DNA of 64,000 nucleotides from Pseudomonas petrae. Its GTDB lineage: Bacteria; Pseudomonadota; Gammaproteobacteria; Pseudomonadales; Pseudomonadaceae. The position numbers and the translations under genes are program-made. The stretch is from NCBI RefSeq assembly GCF_021728295.1, contig NZ_JAKJXE010000009.1, positions 1-64,000 of the forward strand. Direction: 5' to 3'. Under the pieces are notes generated by a model, which ran no database searches, was not told the origin of the DNA, and saw nothing but the letters and a program-made list of their open reading frames with translations. Of the stretch, positions 9,401 through 16,687 are shown one piece after another. The stretch's first letter is position 1. Every line of letters begins with the position of its first letter.

Positions 9401-10393
9401 CCCAATGCCATTGTTAAACGCATCGAGTTCGACATCGTCGGTTTCAGCCGCGGGGCGGCTGCCGCACGTCATTGCACTAACGAACTGCTTAAGCCTCAGC
9501 GCGGTGTATTTGCAGATTTGCTAAAAGGTGGCCGACCCGGCCTTTTAAAAAGCTTCGATCCCGCATCCGACACCTGCATAAACCTGGTCGGTTTGTTCGA
9601 TACGGTGGCCGCAATCTCGACCCCTTTGAGCGGCGACTTCAGTCCCGGCGATGACATCAATCGCGGCGTTAATCTTTATCTTCCTCCCGATTGCGCCAGA
9701 CAGGTCATTCAGTTGCATGCCCTCAATGAATATCGAGCCGACTTTTCTCTCAAGAACGTACACCACACACACCTTCAGATAGGCCTGCCGGGAGCGCACT
9801 CGGATGTCGGCGGGGGCTACCTGCCACGAGCACAAGAAAAGTTGTGGATGACGCAGCCCTGCAAGGCCAGCGTTCCGACCGGCCAAAGGGTCGAGTTCCA
9901 CTCGGCTTGGGCCCGTGCAGAGGCGGACGCCAAGGTATTGCGCGAATCAGGCGTGGCCCGAAATGGCTACGTTGCGGTGAAAGCCTGGCCCGCAGCAACT
10001 AACCCTCGCGGCAAAGCCGCGTCGGTCATGGACGACTACTGGATAACCGTGCTGCTCGAACGCCCCGTGCATGGCGAACTGAGCCTGATTGCACTACGGG
10101 TCATGCGTGAGCTAGGGATACGTCACGGCGTTCCATTCGACGTCATCACCGATACGGATAAACGATTCATGTTGCCCGATGAACTCATGCCAATCTCGAA
10201 GCGAATCTTGCAGCAGGTAATGACAGACCGGCTTGTACGACTTGAACCTGCGCAACAGGAATTACTCCGAGCGCGTTACATCCACCTGTCCGCGCACTGG
10301 ACCCCTGAGGGTCCCTTCCTATTCAGCAAACCGACACCACTCAATCGTAGGAATGTGCATCTCAACCGTCCGCAAGAAGGTTACCCCGAATGA
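6461..10393 (+). CDS. vgrG: Evolved VgrG: type VI spike fused to a DUF2235 (Tle1-like) phospholipase
   Basis: A 1310-residue protein combining the type VI secretion puncturing spike with a lipase effector. Residues 1 to about 350 form the phage gpD-like part (LVVHGLPVALDVLAFEGEE at the start, YGESDLAFISRLLAEVGIWY). A gp5-like OB fold follows near 416 (GRYKVSFLFDRDSW, LRLARPYAG), then a helical stretch and a repetitive beta region to about 760. A run of eight glutamates near residue 820 acts as a hinge. The C-terminal 480 residues are a DUF2235/Tle1-type domain with FFDGTGNN, the nucleophile elbow GFSRG (Ser996) and HSDVGGGY near 1113. Tle1 enzymes degrade phospholipids in rival cells. The ATG at 6461 is preferred to an earlier in-frame ATG. 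The stop overlaps the immunity gene by 4 bases. No hcp, paar or tssA-M genes lie nearby. Confidence 0.9.
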   Translation: MLTVLPPFFDHSRHKLVVHGLPVALDVLAFEGEEQLSQPFLYRVEFTSVEPDIGAERMLGKTAQFSLHAAPHTLPVAIRGLPVPSVKSLRTLHGVVTGFKRLSGSADEARYEITLQPRLALLARGRQFRIYQHQSVPQIVESILRSRHDFEGQDFLFTLVREYPKREQVMQYGESDLAFISRLLAEVGIWYRFSNDERLGIAVVEFHDDQRHYVRPRVSLPYRPQSGLGSSGADGVWGLQVSHEVVEKNLHFRAYHHRDASAWLDGNVDQTRGDTTTYGEAYHYAEPYRVVGDKLDQDEDLLGESGFFYGRLRHERYLNDQTRLSGVSSSASLGLAQVLAISGGAPQAFEPGAVLTRLRLCAARDRSFELSFEAIPYSESVCFRPPLLAKPEIDGTLPARVTSSLANDPYSHIDSEGRYKVSFLFDRDSWKLGEESLWLRLARPYAGNTHGLHLPLICGTEVAIAFEQGDPDRPYIAHALHDSRHPDHVTLLRSDYKRNVLRTPANNKLRMEDDRGKEHIKLSTEHSGKSQLNLGHLVDDEKLKRGEGFELRTDGWGAIRAGRGVVISADEQAKAHGQQLDMDAAVGRLQKAGEQLEKISADAAISHADPADVQAQFDLLKQDLDALKSSVLLLSAPQGIALTSGKHLQLAAQDNLMLNAGGHADISVVKKLFMGIGQGLSLFVRKVGLKLISNEGPVSIQAQNDRLELLARQGINITSTEDEIHITAKKRIVLNAGGSYLAIEQCRIESGTAGDYLIKAAHFDFKPKAAQPVEMPALPPLLDIPPELHEFWPSCSGGNIHYERSMIKNAAPVKQPEPLEEEEEEEEIVEGITLRIGLFFDGTGNNQSNAAATAQCRQSDLNSFSSEELESIAATCKQYGFGEFDGSAFNSAPNNSYGNAPSNVAYLYDLYPDNTATPVSKDSKIGYIRAYIEGIGTRSGGKDDVLIGQALGQGETGVVARVRQAPAIAAKQFERFFQTNPNAIVKRIEFDIVGFSRGAAAARHCTNELLKPQRGVFADLLKGGRPGLLKSFDPASDTCINLVGLFDTVAAISTPLSGDFSPGDDINRGVNLYLPPDCARQVIQLHALNEYRADFSLKNVHHTHLQIGLPGAHSDVGGGYLPRAQEKLWMTQPCKASVPTGQRVEFHSAWARAEADAKVLRESGVARNGYVAVKAWPAATNPRGKAASVMDDYWITVLLERPVHGELSLIALRVMRELGIRHGVPFDVITDTDKRFMLPDELMPISKRILQQVMTDRLVRLEPAQQELLRARYIHLSAHWTPEGPFLFSKPTPLNRRNVHLNRPQEGYPE

Positions 10394-11028
10394 GGCATCT
10401 GATATTTGCGGTTGGTTTACTGATCAATCTCAGCGCCTGCGCGAGTGGGCCAAGATTACCACCAGCCCCCAAGCTGCCGTATCCGGTCTGGTACATAGGT
10501 TTCGCTGCACCCAAGCACATGGAAGTCTGGGTGGAAACCGTCGATGTTCTGGATACGCGTGGACTCGCTTTCTTCAGGGTGCACGGCGGCGTCGCGAGTT
10601 ATACAGGGAAAGTCGAGGGCTGGCACCAAGGGGTGTCGGGAGGAAAACCTATAAATAACGTCGATCTACCCGACCAGATTTTCCTGCGTTGGCAGTCACT
10701 GGTAGAGCCTCAGGCTTACAAGATCAAAATACAAATACCCCAGTGGGTACGCGAAGAGATGATTCGGCCAGAGCGAGCGTTTTGTCGATGGGCAGCCGAG
10801 TGGAAGGAAGACTATCGAGAGACGATCACGCTAGGCATGGCACCAGGCGGGGTCGTTAAAGTATGGGTGGGCGGCTCATGTCTAGGCTTCAAAGAAGTCG
10901 GCCGCTTTCAGGCCGAAGTCGAGCCCCGTGGCCCTTATCTGAACGATAAAGGGCTGTACTACAGAGCCCCCAATCCAGCGGCACAAGCCTACGTCGACCA
11001 GCACGGCATTCCCTATGGAAGTTGGTAA
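10390..11028 (+). CDS. DUF2931-like lipoprotein, probable immunity protein to the VgrG-linked lipase
   Basis: A 212-residue lipoprotein with a short signal peptide and lipobox LSAC (Cys17), so the mature protein should be anchored in the periplasm. The body shows WYIGFAAPKHMEVWVE, GGKPINNVDLPDQI and the terminal GIPYGSW, features I associate with DUF2931 proteins found next to Tle effectors. The start codon overlaps the toxin stop in an ATGA arrangement, the usual coupling of a toxin with its immunity gene. A phospholipase acting from the periplasm would be neutralised there. Function is inferred from location and family, not demonstrated. Two further copies follow downstream. Confidence 0.82.
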   Translation: MRHLIFAVGLLINLSACASGPRLPPAPKLPYPVWYIGFAAPKHMEVWVETVDVLDTRGLAFFRVHGGVASYTGKVEGWHQGVSGGKPINNVDLPDQIFLRWQSLVEPQAYKIKIQIPQWVREEMIRPERAFCRWAAEWKEDYRETITLGMAPGGVVKVWVGGSCLGFKEVGRFQAEVEPRGPYLNDKGLYYRAPNPAAQAYVDQHGIPYGSW

Positions 11029-11689
11029 CGCTGCTGCGGCTTCGCACCCATCACGCCACTGCACAAGTGAACGTCTTAACCCCCCGTGCGGCGCGCATTC
11101 GGATGTCGGCGCGGGGTATCTCCCACGAGCGCGAGAAAAGCTATGGATGACGCGGCCTTGCAAAGCCAGCGTTCCCACCGGTCAAAGGGTTGAATCCCAT
11201 GCCGAATGGGCCCGTGCAGCGGCGGACGCCAACGTACTGCGCGAATCAGGCGTGGCCCGCGAGGGCTACATTGCGGTGAAGGCGTGGCCTGTAGCAACTA
11301 ACCCTCGTGGCAAAGCTGAGCAGACCATGCAGGACTACTGGATAACAGTGCTGCTCGAACGCCCAGTGCATGGCGAACTGAGCCTTATTGCTTTGCGTGT
11401 CATGCGTGAACTGGGGATGCGTCACGGCGTCCCGTTTAAGGATCTGGAAGGGCGGCCTGAACTCACAGTGCCCGACGAGCTCATGCCTATCGCCAAGCGA
11501 ATCTTGCAGTTGGTCATGGCGGACCGGCTCGTAAGACTTGAACCTGCGCAAGAGGCGTTACTGCGAGCGCGTTACAGCCACATGTCCGCGCACTGGACCC
11601 CACGAGGCCCCTTCTTGCTTAGCAAGCCGGCACTGCTGAATCTTAGGAATGTGCATCTCAACCGCCCGCAAAAGGGGTATCCAGAATGA
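11015..11689 (+). pseudogene. Orphan C-terminal toxin fragment (duplicate tail of the VgrG lipase)
   Basis: From about 11090 the sequence repeats the last 200 residues of the upstream lipase, starting at GAHSDVGAGYLPR and ending RNVHLNRPQKGYPE. It lacks the VgrG part, the FFDGTGNN motif and the catalytic serine, so it cannot be an active lipase alone. The only nearby ATG lies inside the 3' end of the preceding immunity gene (a 14-base overlap), and the first 25 or so codons match nothing. The fragment differs from the parent at many positions (for example FKDLEGRPELTVPD in place of FDVITDTDKRFMLPD), so it is a diverged tail, not a recent copy. It may be a silent recombination cassette. It overlaps the next immunity gene by 4 bases. 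Confidence 0.8.
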
Positions 11690-12324
11690 AGCGTTTGGTC
11701 TTCGCAGCGGGCTTGCTCATCAGCCTAAGTGCCTGCGCAACGGGAGGGTCAGTACCTCCACCTGTAAAGCTGCCATATCCAGCGTGGTACATAGGCTTTG
11801 CCGCGCCCAAGCACATGGAAGTGTGGGTGGAAAGCGTCGATGTGCTTGATCAGCGAGGATACGTTTTCTTCAATGTGCATGCCGGAGTCGCCGGCTACAC
11901 GCGTAAGCCTGAGGGTTGGCATAAGGGCACATCCGGGGGCAAACCCATCAACAACGTCGACTTGCCGGACCAACTCCTTCTGCGCTGGCAGTCACTTGCG
12001 GAACCTCAAGCCTACAAAATCAGCATACGGATTCCGCAGTGGGTCCGTGATGAGATGATCAGGCCCGAGCGTGTTCTGTGCCAGTGGAATCAGCAATGGA
12101 AAACAGACTACCGAGAGACGATCACGCTGGGCATGGCGCCCGGCGGAATCGTAAAAGTGTGGCTAGGCGGATCGTGTTTGGATTTCAAGGAAGTCGGTCG
12201 TTACCAAGCCAATCTCGAGCCGCTCGGTCCCTACCGTGGCGCAAGCAAGGGCAAGTACATCCCACTCGAGCCTGAGAACAAAGCCTACGTAGAACAACAC
12301 GGCATTCCCTATGGCAGTTGGTGA
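11090..12324 (+). repeat. Diverged direct duplication of toxin tail plus immunity gene
   Basis: This segment repeats 9790-11028 in the same order and orientation: the end of the lipase, then the lipoprotein gene, each with the same 4-base overlap. A third unit begins at about 12411 with a short remnant of the toxin end (TTTCCCGAATGAGGC) directly joined to the third immunity gene. The array is the kind left by repeated effector-tail exchange. Confidence 0.8.
11686..12324 (+). CDS. Second DUF2931-like immunity lipoprotein
   Basis: A 212-residue paralogue of the first immunity protein, the same length, with lipobox LSAC, WYIGFAAPKHMEVWVE and terminal GIPYGSW. It differs mainly in the central part (LDQRGYVFFNVHAGVAGYTR against LDTRGLAFFRVHGGVASYTG) and near the C-terminus. 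The ATGA overlap with the preceding toxin-tail fragment copies the arrangement at the first pair. It therefore probably matched a variant lipase whose body has been lost, and may now protect against neighbours that carry that variant. It is intact and has no visible defect. Confidence 0.8.
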   Translation: MKRLVFAAGLLISLSACATGGSVPPPVKLPYPAWYIGFAAPKHMEVWVESVDVLDQRGYVFFNVHAGVAGYTRKPEGWHKGTSGGKPINNVDLPDQLLLRWQSLAEPQAYKISIRIPQWVRDEMIRPERVLCQWNQQWKTDYRETITLGMAPGGIVKVWLGGSCLDFKEVGRYQANLEPLGPYRGASKGKYIPLEPENKAYVEQHGIPYGSW

Positions 12325-12421
12325 TTCGGCTATGAGTGCTAACAAGGAGCATCACGACACGCGACGGCTAGCGCATTTGCGGCTTTGTTCAAGGCTTCCA
12401 GTTGCAGACTGGGTTTCCCGA

Positions 12422-13060
12422 ATGAGGCGTCTGGTCTTTGCGGTCGGATTGCTGATCAGCTTGAGTTCCTGTGCAACGGGAGGGTCAGTACCCCCGCCCG
12501 TCAAGCTGCCTTATCCGGCGTGGTACATAGGGTTCGCCGCGCCCAGGCATATGGAGGTGTGGGTGGAAAGAGTCGACGTGCTCGATCAGCGAGGATACGT
12601 TTTCTTCAATGTGCATGATGGGGTCGCCGGTTACACGCGTAAGCCCGAGGGTTGGCACAAGGGCACATCTGGCGGAAAACCTATCAACAACGTCGACTTA
12701 CCAGACCAACTCCTTCTGCGCTAGCAGTCACTAGTGGGGCCTCAAGCTTACAAAATCAGCATTCGGATACCGCAGTGGGTCCGTGATGAGATGATCAAAC
12801 CAGAGAAAGGATTTTGCCTCTGGGCTGGCGAGTGGAAAGAAGACTTTCGCGACACCATCACCTTAGGAATGGCGCCAGGGGGAATTGTAAAAGTGTGGTT
12901 AGGCGGATCGTGCCTGGGCTTTAAAGAAGTCGGCCGTTACCAGGCGAAAATCGAGCCGCTGGGCCCCAACCAAGACGGAAAAGGGCTGTTTTACCGAACC
13001 CCGAACCCAGCAGCCCAAGCCTGGATTGACCAGCACGGAATCCCCTACGGCAGCTGGTAA
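12422..13060 (+). pseudogene. Third DUF2931-like immunity gene, interrupted by an amber codon
   Basis: The frame has the same length as the two intact paralogues and encodes the same lipobox LSSC, WYIGFAAPRHMEVWVE and GIPYGSW, but codon 101 is TAG (12722-12724). Both paralogues have TGG at this point in LLRWQS, so a single G-to-A change explains it. The rest of the frame stays open to the normal stop, which suggests a recent loss. A truncated N-terminal piece or a restart at GTG 12734 could still be made, but the second piece would lack an export signal. An in-frame ATG at 12311, overlapping the end of the second immunity gene, could also start translation. Confidence 0.82.
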
Positions 13061-13143
13061 CCGCCCCCAACCGCCAGAGTCACCACAGCCCTGGCGGGAC
13101 GCGATCCAACCCCGTCAACCCCACCCGCCAGAAACCAACTCCC

Positions 13144-15183
13144 TCACAACCCCGCCGCCAACCGCGACCCCTGATCAATCGCCCGCTTGGCATCCAGTTC
13201 AGTCGCCACATCCGCCCCGCCAATCAAATGCACGCTCTGCCCCGCCGCCTGTAACCCGTCATACAGTTCACGCAGCGGATCCTGCCCGGCGCAGATCACC
13301 ACGTTGTCCACGGGCAGCAGTTTCTCCTCGCCGTCCGCGCCGATCCGAATGTGCAAACCGGCATCGTCGATCTTCAAATATTCCACGCTGTTGAGCATCT
13401 GCACCTGTTTGTTCTTAAGCCCCGTGCGATGAATCCAGCCGGTGGTTTTGCCGAGGCCGTCGCCGACCTTGGTGGCCTTGCGCTGCAGCAGGAACACCTG
13501 ACGCGCTGGCGCATGAGGATGAGGCTTGATCCCGGCGACACCGCCTCGCGCCGCCAGATGCGTGTCGATGCCCCACTCGTCCCAGAACGCATCGCGATCC
13601 AGGCTGGTGTAGACGCCCTGATGCACAAGGTATTCCGACACGTCAAAGCCGATGCCGCCCGCGCCAATCACGGCCACGGACTTGCCAACCGGTTTGCGGC
13701 CGAGGATCACGTCGAGGTAACTCAGCACTTTGGGGTTGTCGACGCCGGGGATGGCGGGCGTTCGTGGCGCGATACCGGTGGCGAGAATCACTTCGTCATA
13801 GCCTTTGCCGAGCAGGTCATCGACCGTGACGCGGGTGTTCAGGCGCAGGTCGACGCCGGTGGTTTGCAGCTTCCGGCCGAAGTAGCGCAGGGTCTCGAAG
13901 AACTCCTCCTTGCCCGGAATGCGCTTGGCGATGTTGAACTGCCCACCGATTTCGCTGGCCGAGTCGAACAACGTCACTTCATGCCCGCGCTGAGCCGCGA
14001 CGGTGGCGGCAGCGAGGCCCGCAGGACCGGCACCGATGACGGCGATTTTGCGGACCTGAGTGACCGGCAGGTAATTGAGCTCGGTTTCATGACAGGCGCG
14101 GGGGTTGACCAGGCAGCTGGTGAGCTTGCCGCCGAAGGTGTGATCCAGACACGCCTGGTTGCAGCCGATGCAGGTGTTGATCTCGTCGCTGCGGCCGGCC
14201 GCGGCCTTGTTGACGAATTCGGGGTCGGCGAGAAACGGGCGCGCCATGGAGACCATGTCGGCGTCGCCTTCGGCCAGCACCTGCTCGGCGACCTCGGGGG
14301 TGTTGATGCGGTTGGTGGTGATCAGCGGGATCGACACCGAGCCGCGCATTTTCGCGGTGACTTTAGCGAACGCAGCGCGCGGTACCTTGGTGGCGATGGT
14401 CGGAATCCGCGCTTCGTGCCAGCCGATGCCGGTGTTGATCAAGGTGGCGCCCGAACGCTCGATGGCCTGGGCCAGTTGCACCACTTCTTCCCAGGTGCTG
14501 CCGCCCTCGATGAGGTCGAGCATCGACAGGCGATAGATGATGATGAAATTCGGGCCGACGGCTTCACGCACGCGGCGCACGATCTCCACCGGCAGGCGCA
14601 TGCGGTTTTCGTAGCTGCCGCCCCAACGGTCGGTGCGATGGTTGGTGTGGGCGACGAGAAACTGGTTAATGAAATAGCCTTCGGAGCCCATGATCTCGAC
14701 GCCGTCGTACTCGGCGGTCTGCGCCAGGGTCGCGCAGGTGACGAAATCCTGAATCTGCTTCTCGATGCCCTCTTCGTCCAGCTCTTTGGGCTTGAAGGGG
14801 TTGATCGGCGCCTGGATCGCGCTCGGTGCCACTTGCTTGGGGCTGTAGGCGTAGCGGCCGGCGTGGAGAATCTGCATGCAGATCTTGCCGCCGGCCTCGT
14901 GCACGGCTTTGGTGACGACGCGATGGTTGGCCGCCTCTTCCGGCGTCGACAGCTTGGCCGCGCCGGAATACACCCCGCCTTCGGCGTTCGGTGCGATACC
15001 GCCGGTGACCATCAAGCCGACCCCGCCCTGCGCGCGCTCGGCGAAATACACCGCCATGCGCTCGAACCCGCCCGGCTTCTCTTCGAGCCCGGTGTGCATC
15101 GAGCCCATCAGGGTGCGGTTGCGCAATGTGGTGAAACCCAGGTCCAGCGGAGCGAGCAAATGCGGGTAGTGAGGGGCGGCCAT
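13144..15183 (-). CDS. fadH: NADPH-dependent 2,4-dienoyl-CoA reductase
   Basis: A 679-residue iron-sulfur flavoenzyme that reduces 2,4-dienoyl-CoA made during beta-oxidation of unsaturated fatty acids. Residues 1 to about 370 form the FMN-binding TIM barrel of the old yellow enzyme type (LMGSMHTGLEE, VEIMGSEGYFINQFL, HRTDRWGGSYENR). A 4Fe-4S cluster follows in CIGCNQACLDHTFG and SCLVNPRAC. The C-terminal half carries the FAD/NADPH folds with VIGAGPAGLAAA and VIGAGGIGFD. The length matches the family (about 670-680). I chose the ATG at 15183, since the 23 residues that an earlier start would add are not conserved-looking. It is transcribed alone, divergent from the next gene. Confidence 0.95.
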   Translation of the reverse strand: MAAPHYPHLLAPLDLGFTTLRNRTLMGSMHTGLEEKPGGFERMAVYFAERAQGGVGLMVTGGIAPNAEGGVYSGAAKLSTPEEAANHRVVTKAVHEAGGKICMQILHAGRYAYSPKQVAPSAIQAPINPFKPKELDEEGIEKQIQDFVTCATLAQTAEYDGVEIMGSEGYFINQFLVAHTNHRTDRWGGSYENRMRLPVEIVRRVREAVGPNFIIIYRLSMLDLIEGGSTWEEVVQLAQAIERSGATLINTGIGWHEARIPTIATKVPRAAFAKVTAKMRGSVSIPLITTNRINTPEVAEQVLAEGDADMVSMARPFLADPEFVNKAAAGRSDEINTCIGCNQACLDHTFGGKLTSCLVNPRACHETELNYLPVTQVRKIAVIGAGPAGLAAATVAAQRGHEVTLFDSASEIGGQFNIAKRIPGKEEFFETLRYFGRKLQTTGVDLRLNTRVTVDDLLGKGYDEVILATGIAPRTPAIPGVDNPKVLSYLDVILGRKPVGKSVAVIGAGGIGFDVSEYLVHQGVYTSLDRDAFWDEWGIDTHLAARGGVAGIKPHPHAPARQVFLLQRKATKVGDGLGKTTGWIHRTGLKNKQVQMLNSVEYLKIDDAGLHIRIGADGEEKLLPVDNVVICAGQDPLRELYDGLQAAGQSVHLIGGADVATELDAKRAIDQGSRLAAGL

Positions 15184-15532
15184 AAAAACTCCATCGAGCA
15201 TCATCACGGGGCGCGGGCGCTCTGTGGCGCCCGTCGAATCAGTCAGGGCCATGGACCAGCGCCTTGTACATGGCGCAAACAGTAAACAGCCGCCCGGTCA
15301 TGCTCAATGACTCGAAGTGACAAATTAATGATCAAATTGTGCATCTATGACGAGGCGTATGCAGTTATCCGCCCCATTGGGTAAGGGAGTGCGCGTGACC
15401 GCCGTGCGTGCGACCGGATCATTCACGACCTGGCGGCGCGCCAAACCTTCTCCGCGTCGCCGTTTTGCCGTAGCCTTCCCGCAACGTCATGGCGCCGTGC
15501 GCGCTTTCTTCAGAGGCAGTTCTCCTTTCTTC
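15184..15532. other. Divergent intergenic region between fadH and the nitrilase-like gene
   Basis: A 349-base gap that must hold both promoters. A short hairpin GGGCGC-TCTGT-GGCGCCC lies near 15216-15232, but it has no T-tract and looks neither like a terminator nor a recognisable operator. An upstream in-frame extension of the rightward gene is possible but looks non-coding. I see no repeat or RNA gene here. Confidence 0.4.
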
Positions 15533-16684
15533 ATGCGCAAAGTTCTCGGCTCACTTACCGCGGCAGTGCTGGTGATTCTTCTCGTCAGCTACGGGCTGTG
15601 GACGGGCAAGCGTCATGTCGGGCATTACCTGACGGACCTGCGCATTCAGTTGGTGATCAACGACGGGCAACCCGGCGAACGCGGCAACCTGCTGGGCATT
15701 CAGCCCGAACTGTTCCCTTCCGATTATTCGAGCGTCAAACGCTTGCACCGCAAGCTCGCGTCTTATCTGGTGCAGGCCCGCGACCAAGGGCTGCTCAACG
15801 ATAAAACCATCGTGGTGCTGCCCGAGCACATCGGCACTTGGTTGTTGGCAGTGGACGAAAAAGCCCAGTTCTACCAGGCCACCACCCTTGAAGAGGCCAT
15901 GAACTGGCTGGCGTTCAGCAACCCGCTGCTGTTTATCGACGCGGTGATTCACGCGCGGGGCAGCAGCCGCTTCGAGGACGCACGCCTGCGCATGAAGGCG
16001 CTGAGCATGGCGCAGGATTATCAAAACGTGTTTGGCGGGCTGGCGAAGGAATTCGGCGTGACGCTGGTGGCCGGCTCGATCGTGCTGCCCAGCCCGCAAG
16101 TGGAAAACGGTGAACTGCGCATCGGCCGTGGCGCGCTCTATAACAGCAGCCTGGTGTTCGGCCCCGACGGCCTGCCCTTGGGACAGCCCCAGCGTCAGTT
16201 GTTCCCGGGCTGGAACCAGCGGGGCTACATCCGTCCCGGCAAGGACGCGCCGCTCAACGTGATCGACACCCCGGCCGGCCGTTTGGCGACTTTGATCGGC
16301 AGTGACAGCTGGTACCCCGACAACTACGCGCGCCTCAACGCCCGCGGCGTCGAGCTGATTGCGGTGCCGGCCTACGTCGCCGGCACGGATGGCTGGTCGC
16401 AACCGTGGCGCAGCGACAAGCATGACGCGCTGGCGGCCCATTTGAACCTGGGCGCCAAACCCATCACCCAGGGTGAAGCCTGGCGTCGACTGGCCCTGAC
16501 ACCGCCCAGCACGGCGAAAGCAGGCATCAGCGTGTTCATGCGCGGTCAGTTCTGGGACAAGGGCAGCGCCGGCCACAGTTTCGCCAGTCGCGGCGGGCAA
16601 AGCATCGCCGAGCAATCCATCAGCGCCGCACCGAAAGGCGTTCGCCCCGGTCATGGCGCGCGCCTGATCAATCTGTGGTTGTGA
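15533..16684 (+). CDS. Carbon-nitrogen hydrolase superfamily protein, probably inactive
   Basis: A 383-residue protein with an N-terminal membrane anchor or signal segment (LGSLTAAVLVILLVSYGLW). The rest follows the nitrilase fold: IVVLPEHIGTW carries the usual glutamate, and LYNSSLVFGPDGLP is a typical pre-lysine strand. Where active members have a Cys in LICYD.W.PE, this protein reads LIGSDSWYPD, so the cysteine position is Gly; the lysine motif (RK.HL) reads PQRQLFPG. By eye both catalytic residues are lost. The gene is 3 bases upstream of the AraC gene and probably shares its transcript. A regulatory, binding or scaffold role is more likely than amide hydrolysis. Confidence 0.72.
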   Translation: MRKVLGSLTAAVLVILLVSYGLWTGKRHVGHYLTDLRIQLVINDGQPGERGNLLGIQPELFPSDYSSVKRLHRKLASYLVQARDQGLLNDKTIVVLPEHIGTWLLAVDEKAQFYQATTLEEAMNWLAFSNPLLFIDAVIHARGSSRFEDARLRMKALSMAQDYQNVFGGLAKEFGVTLVAGSIVLPSPQVENGELRIGRGALYNSSLVFGPDGLPLGQPQRQLFPGWNQRGYIRPGKDAPLNVIDTPAGRLATLIGSDSWYPDNYARLNARGVELIAVPAYVAGTDGWSQPWRSDKHDALAAHLNLGAKPITQGEAWRRLALTPPSTAKAGISVFMRGQFWDKGSAGHSFASRGGQSIAEQSISAAPKGVRPGHGARLINLWL

Positions 16685-16687
16685 CCG

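Noticed and set aside
6461..10393. Prophage tail spike gene
   Set aside because: The spike is VgrG-like with a lipase effector and a lipoprotein partner; there are no other phage genes around it.
13351..15285. Long open frame on the plus strand opposite fadH
   Set aside because: It mirrors the codon pattern of fadH in a high-GC gene, has no recognisable motifs and no promoter context.
15347..15532. N-terminal extension of the nitrilase-like protein by 62 residues
   Set aside because: The added part is Arg-rich with no conserved look, while the ATG at 15533 directly opens a membrane segment.
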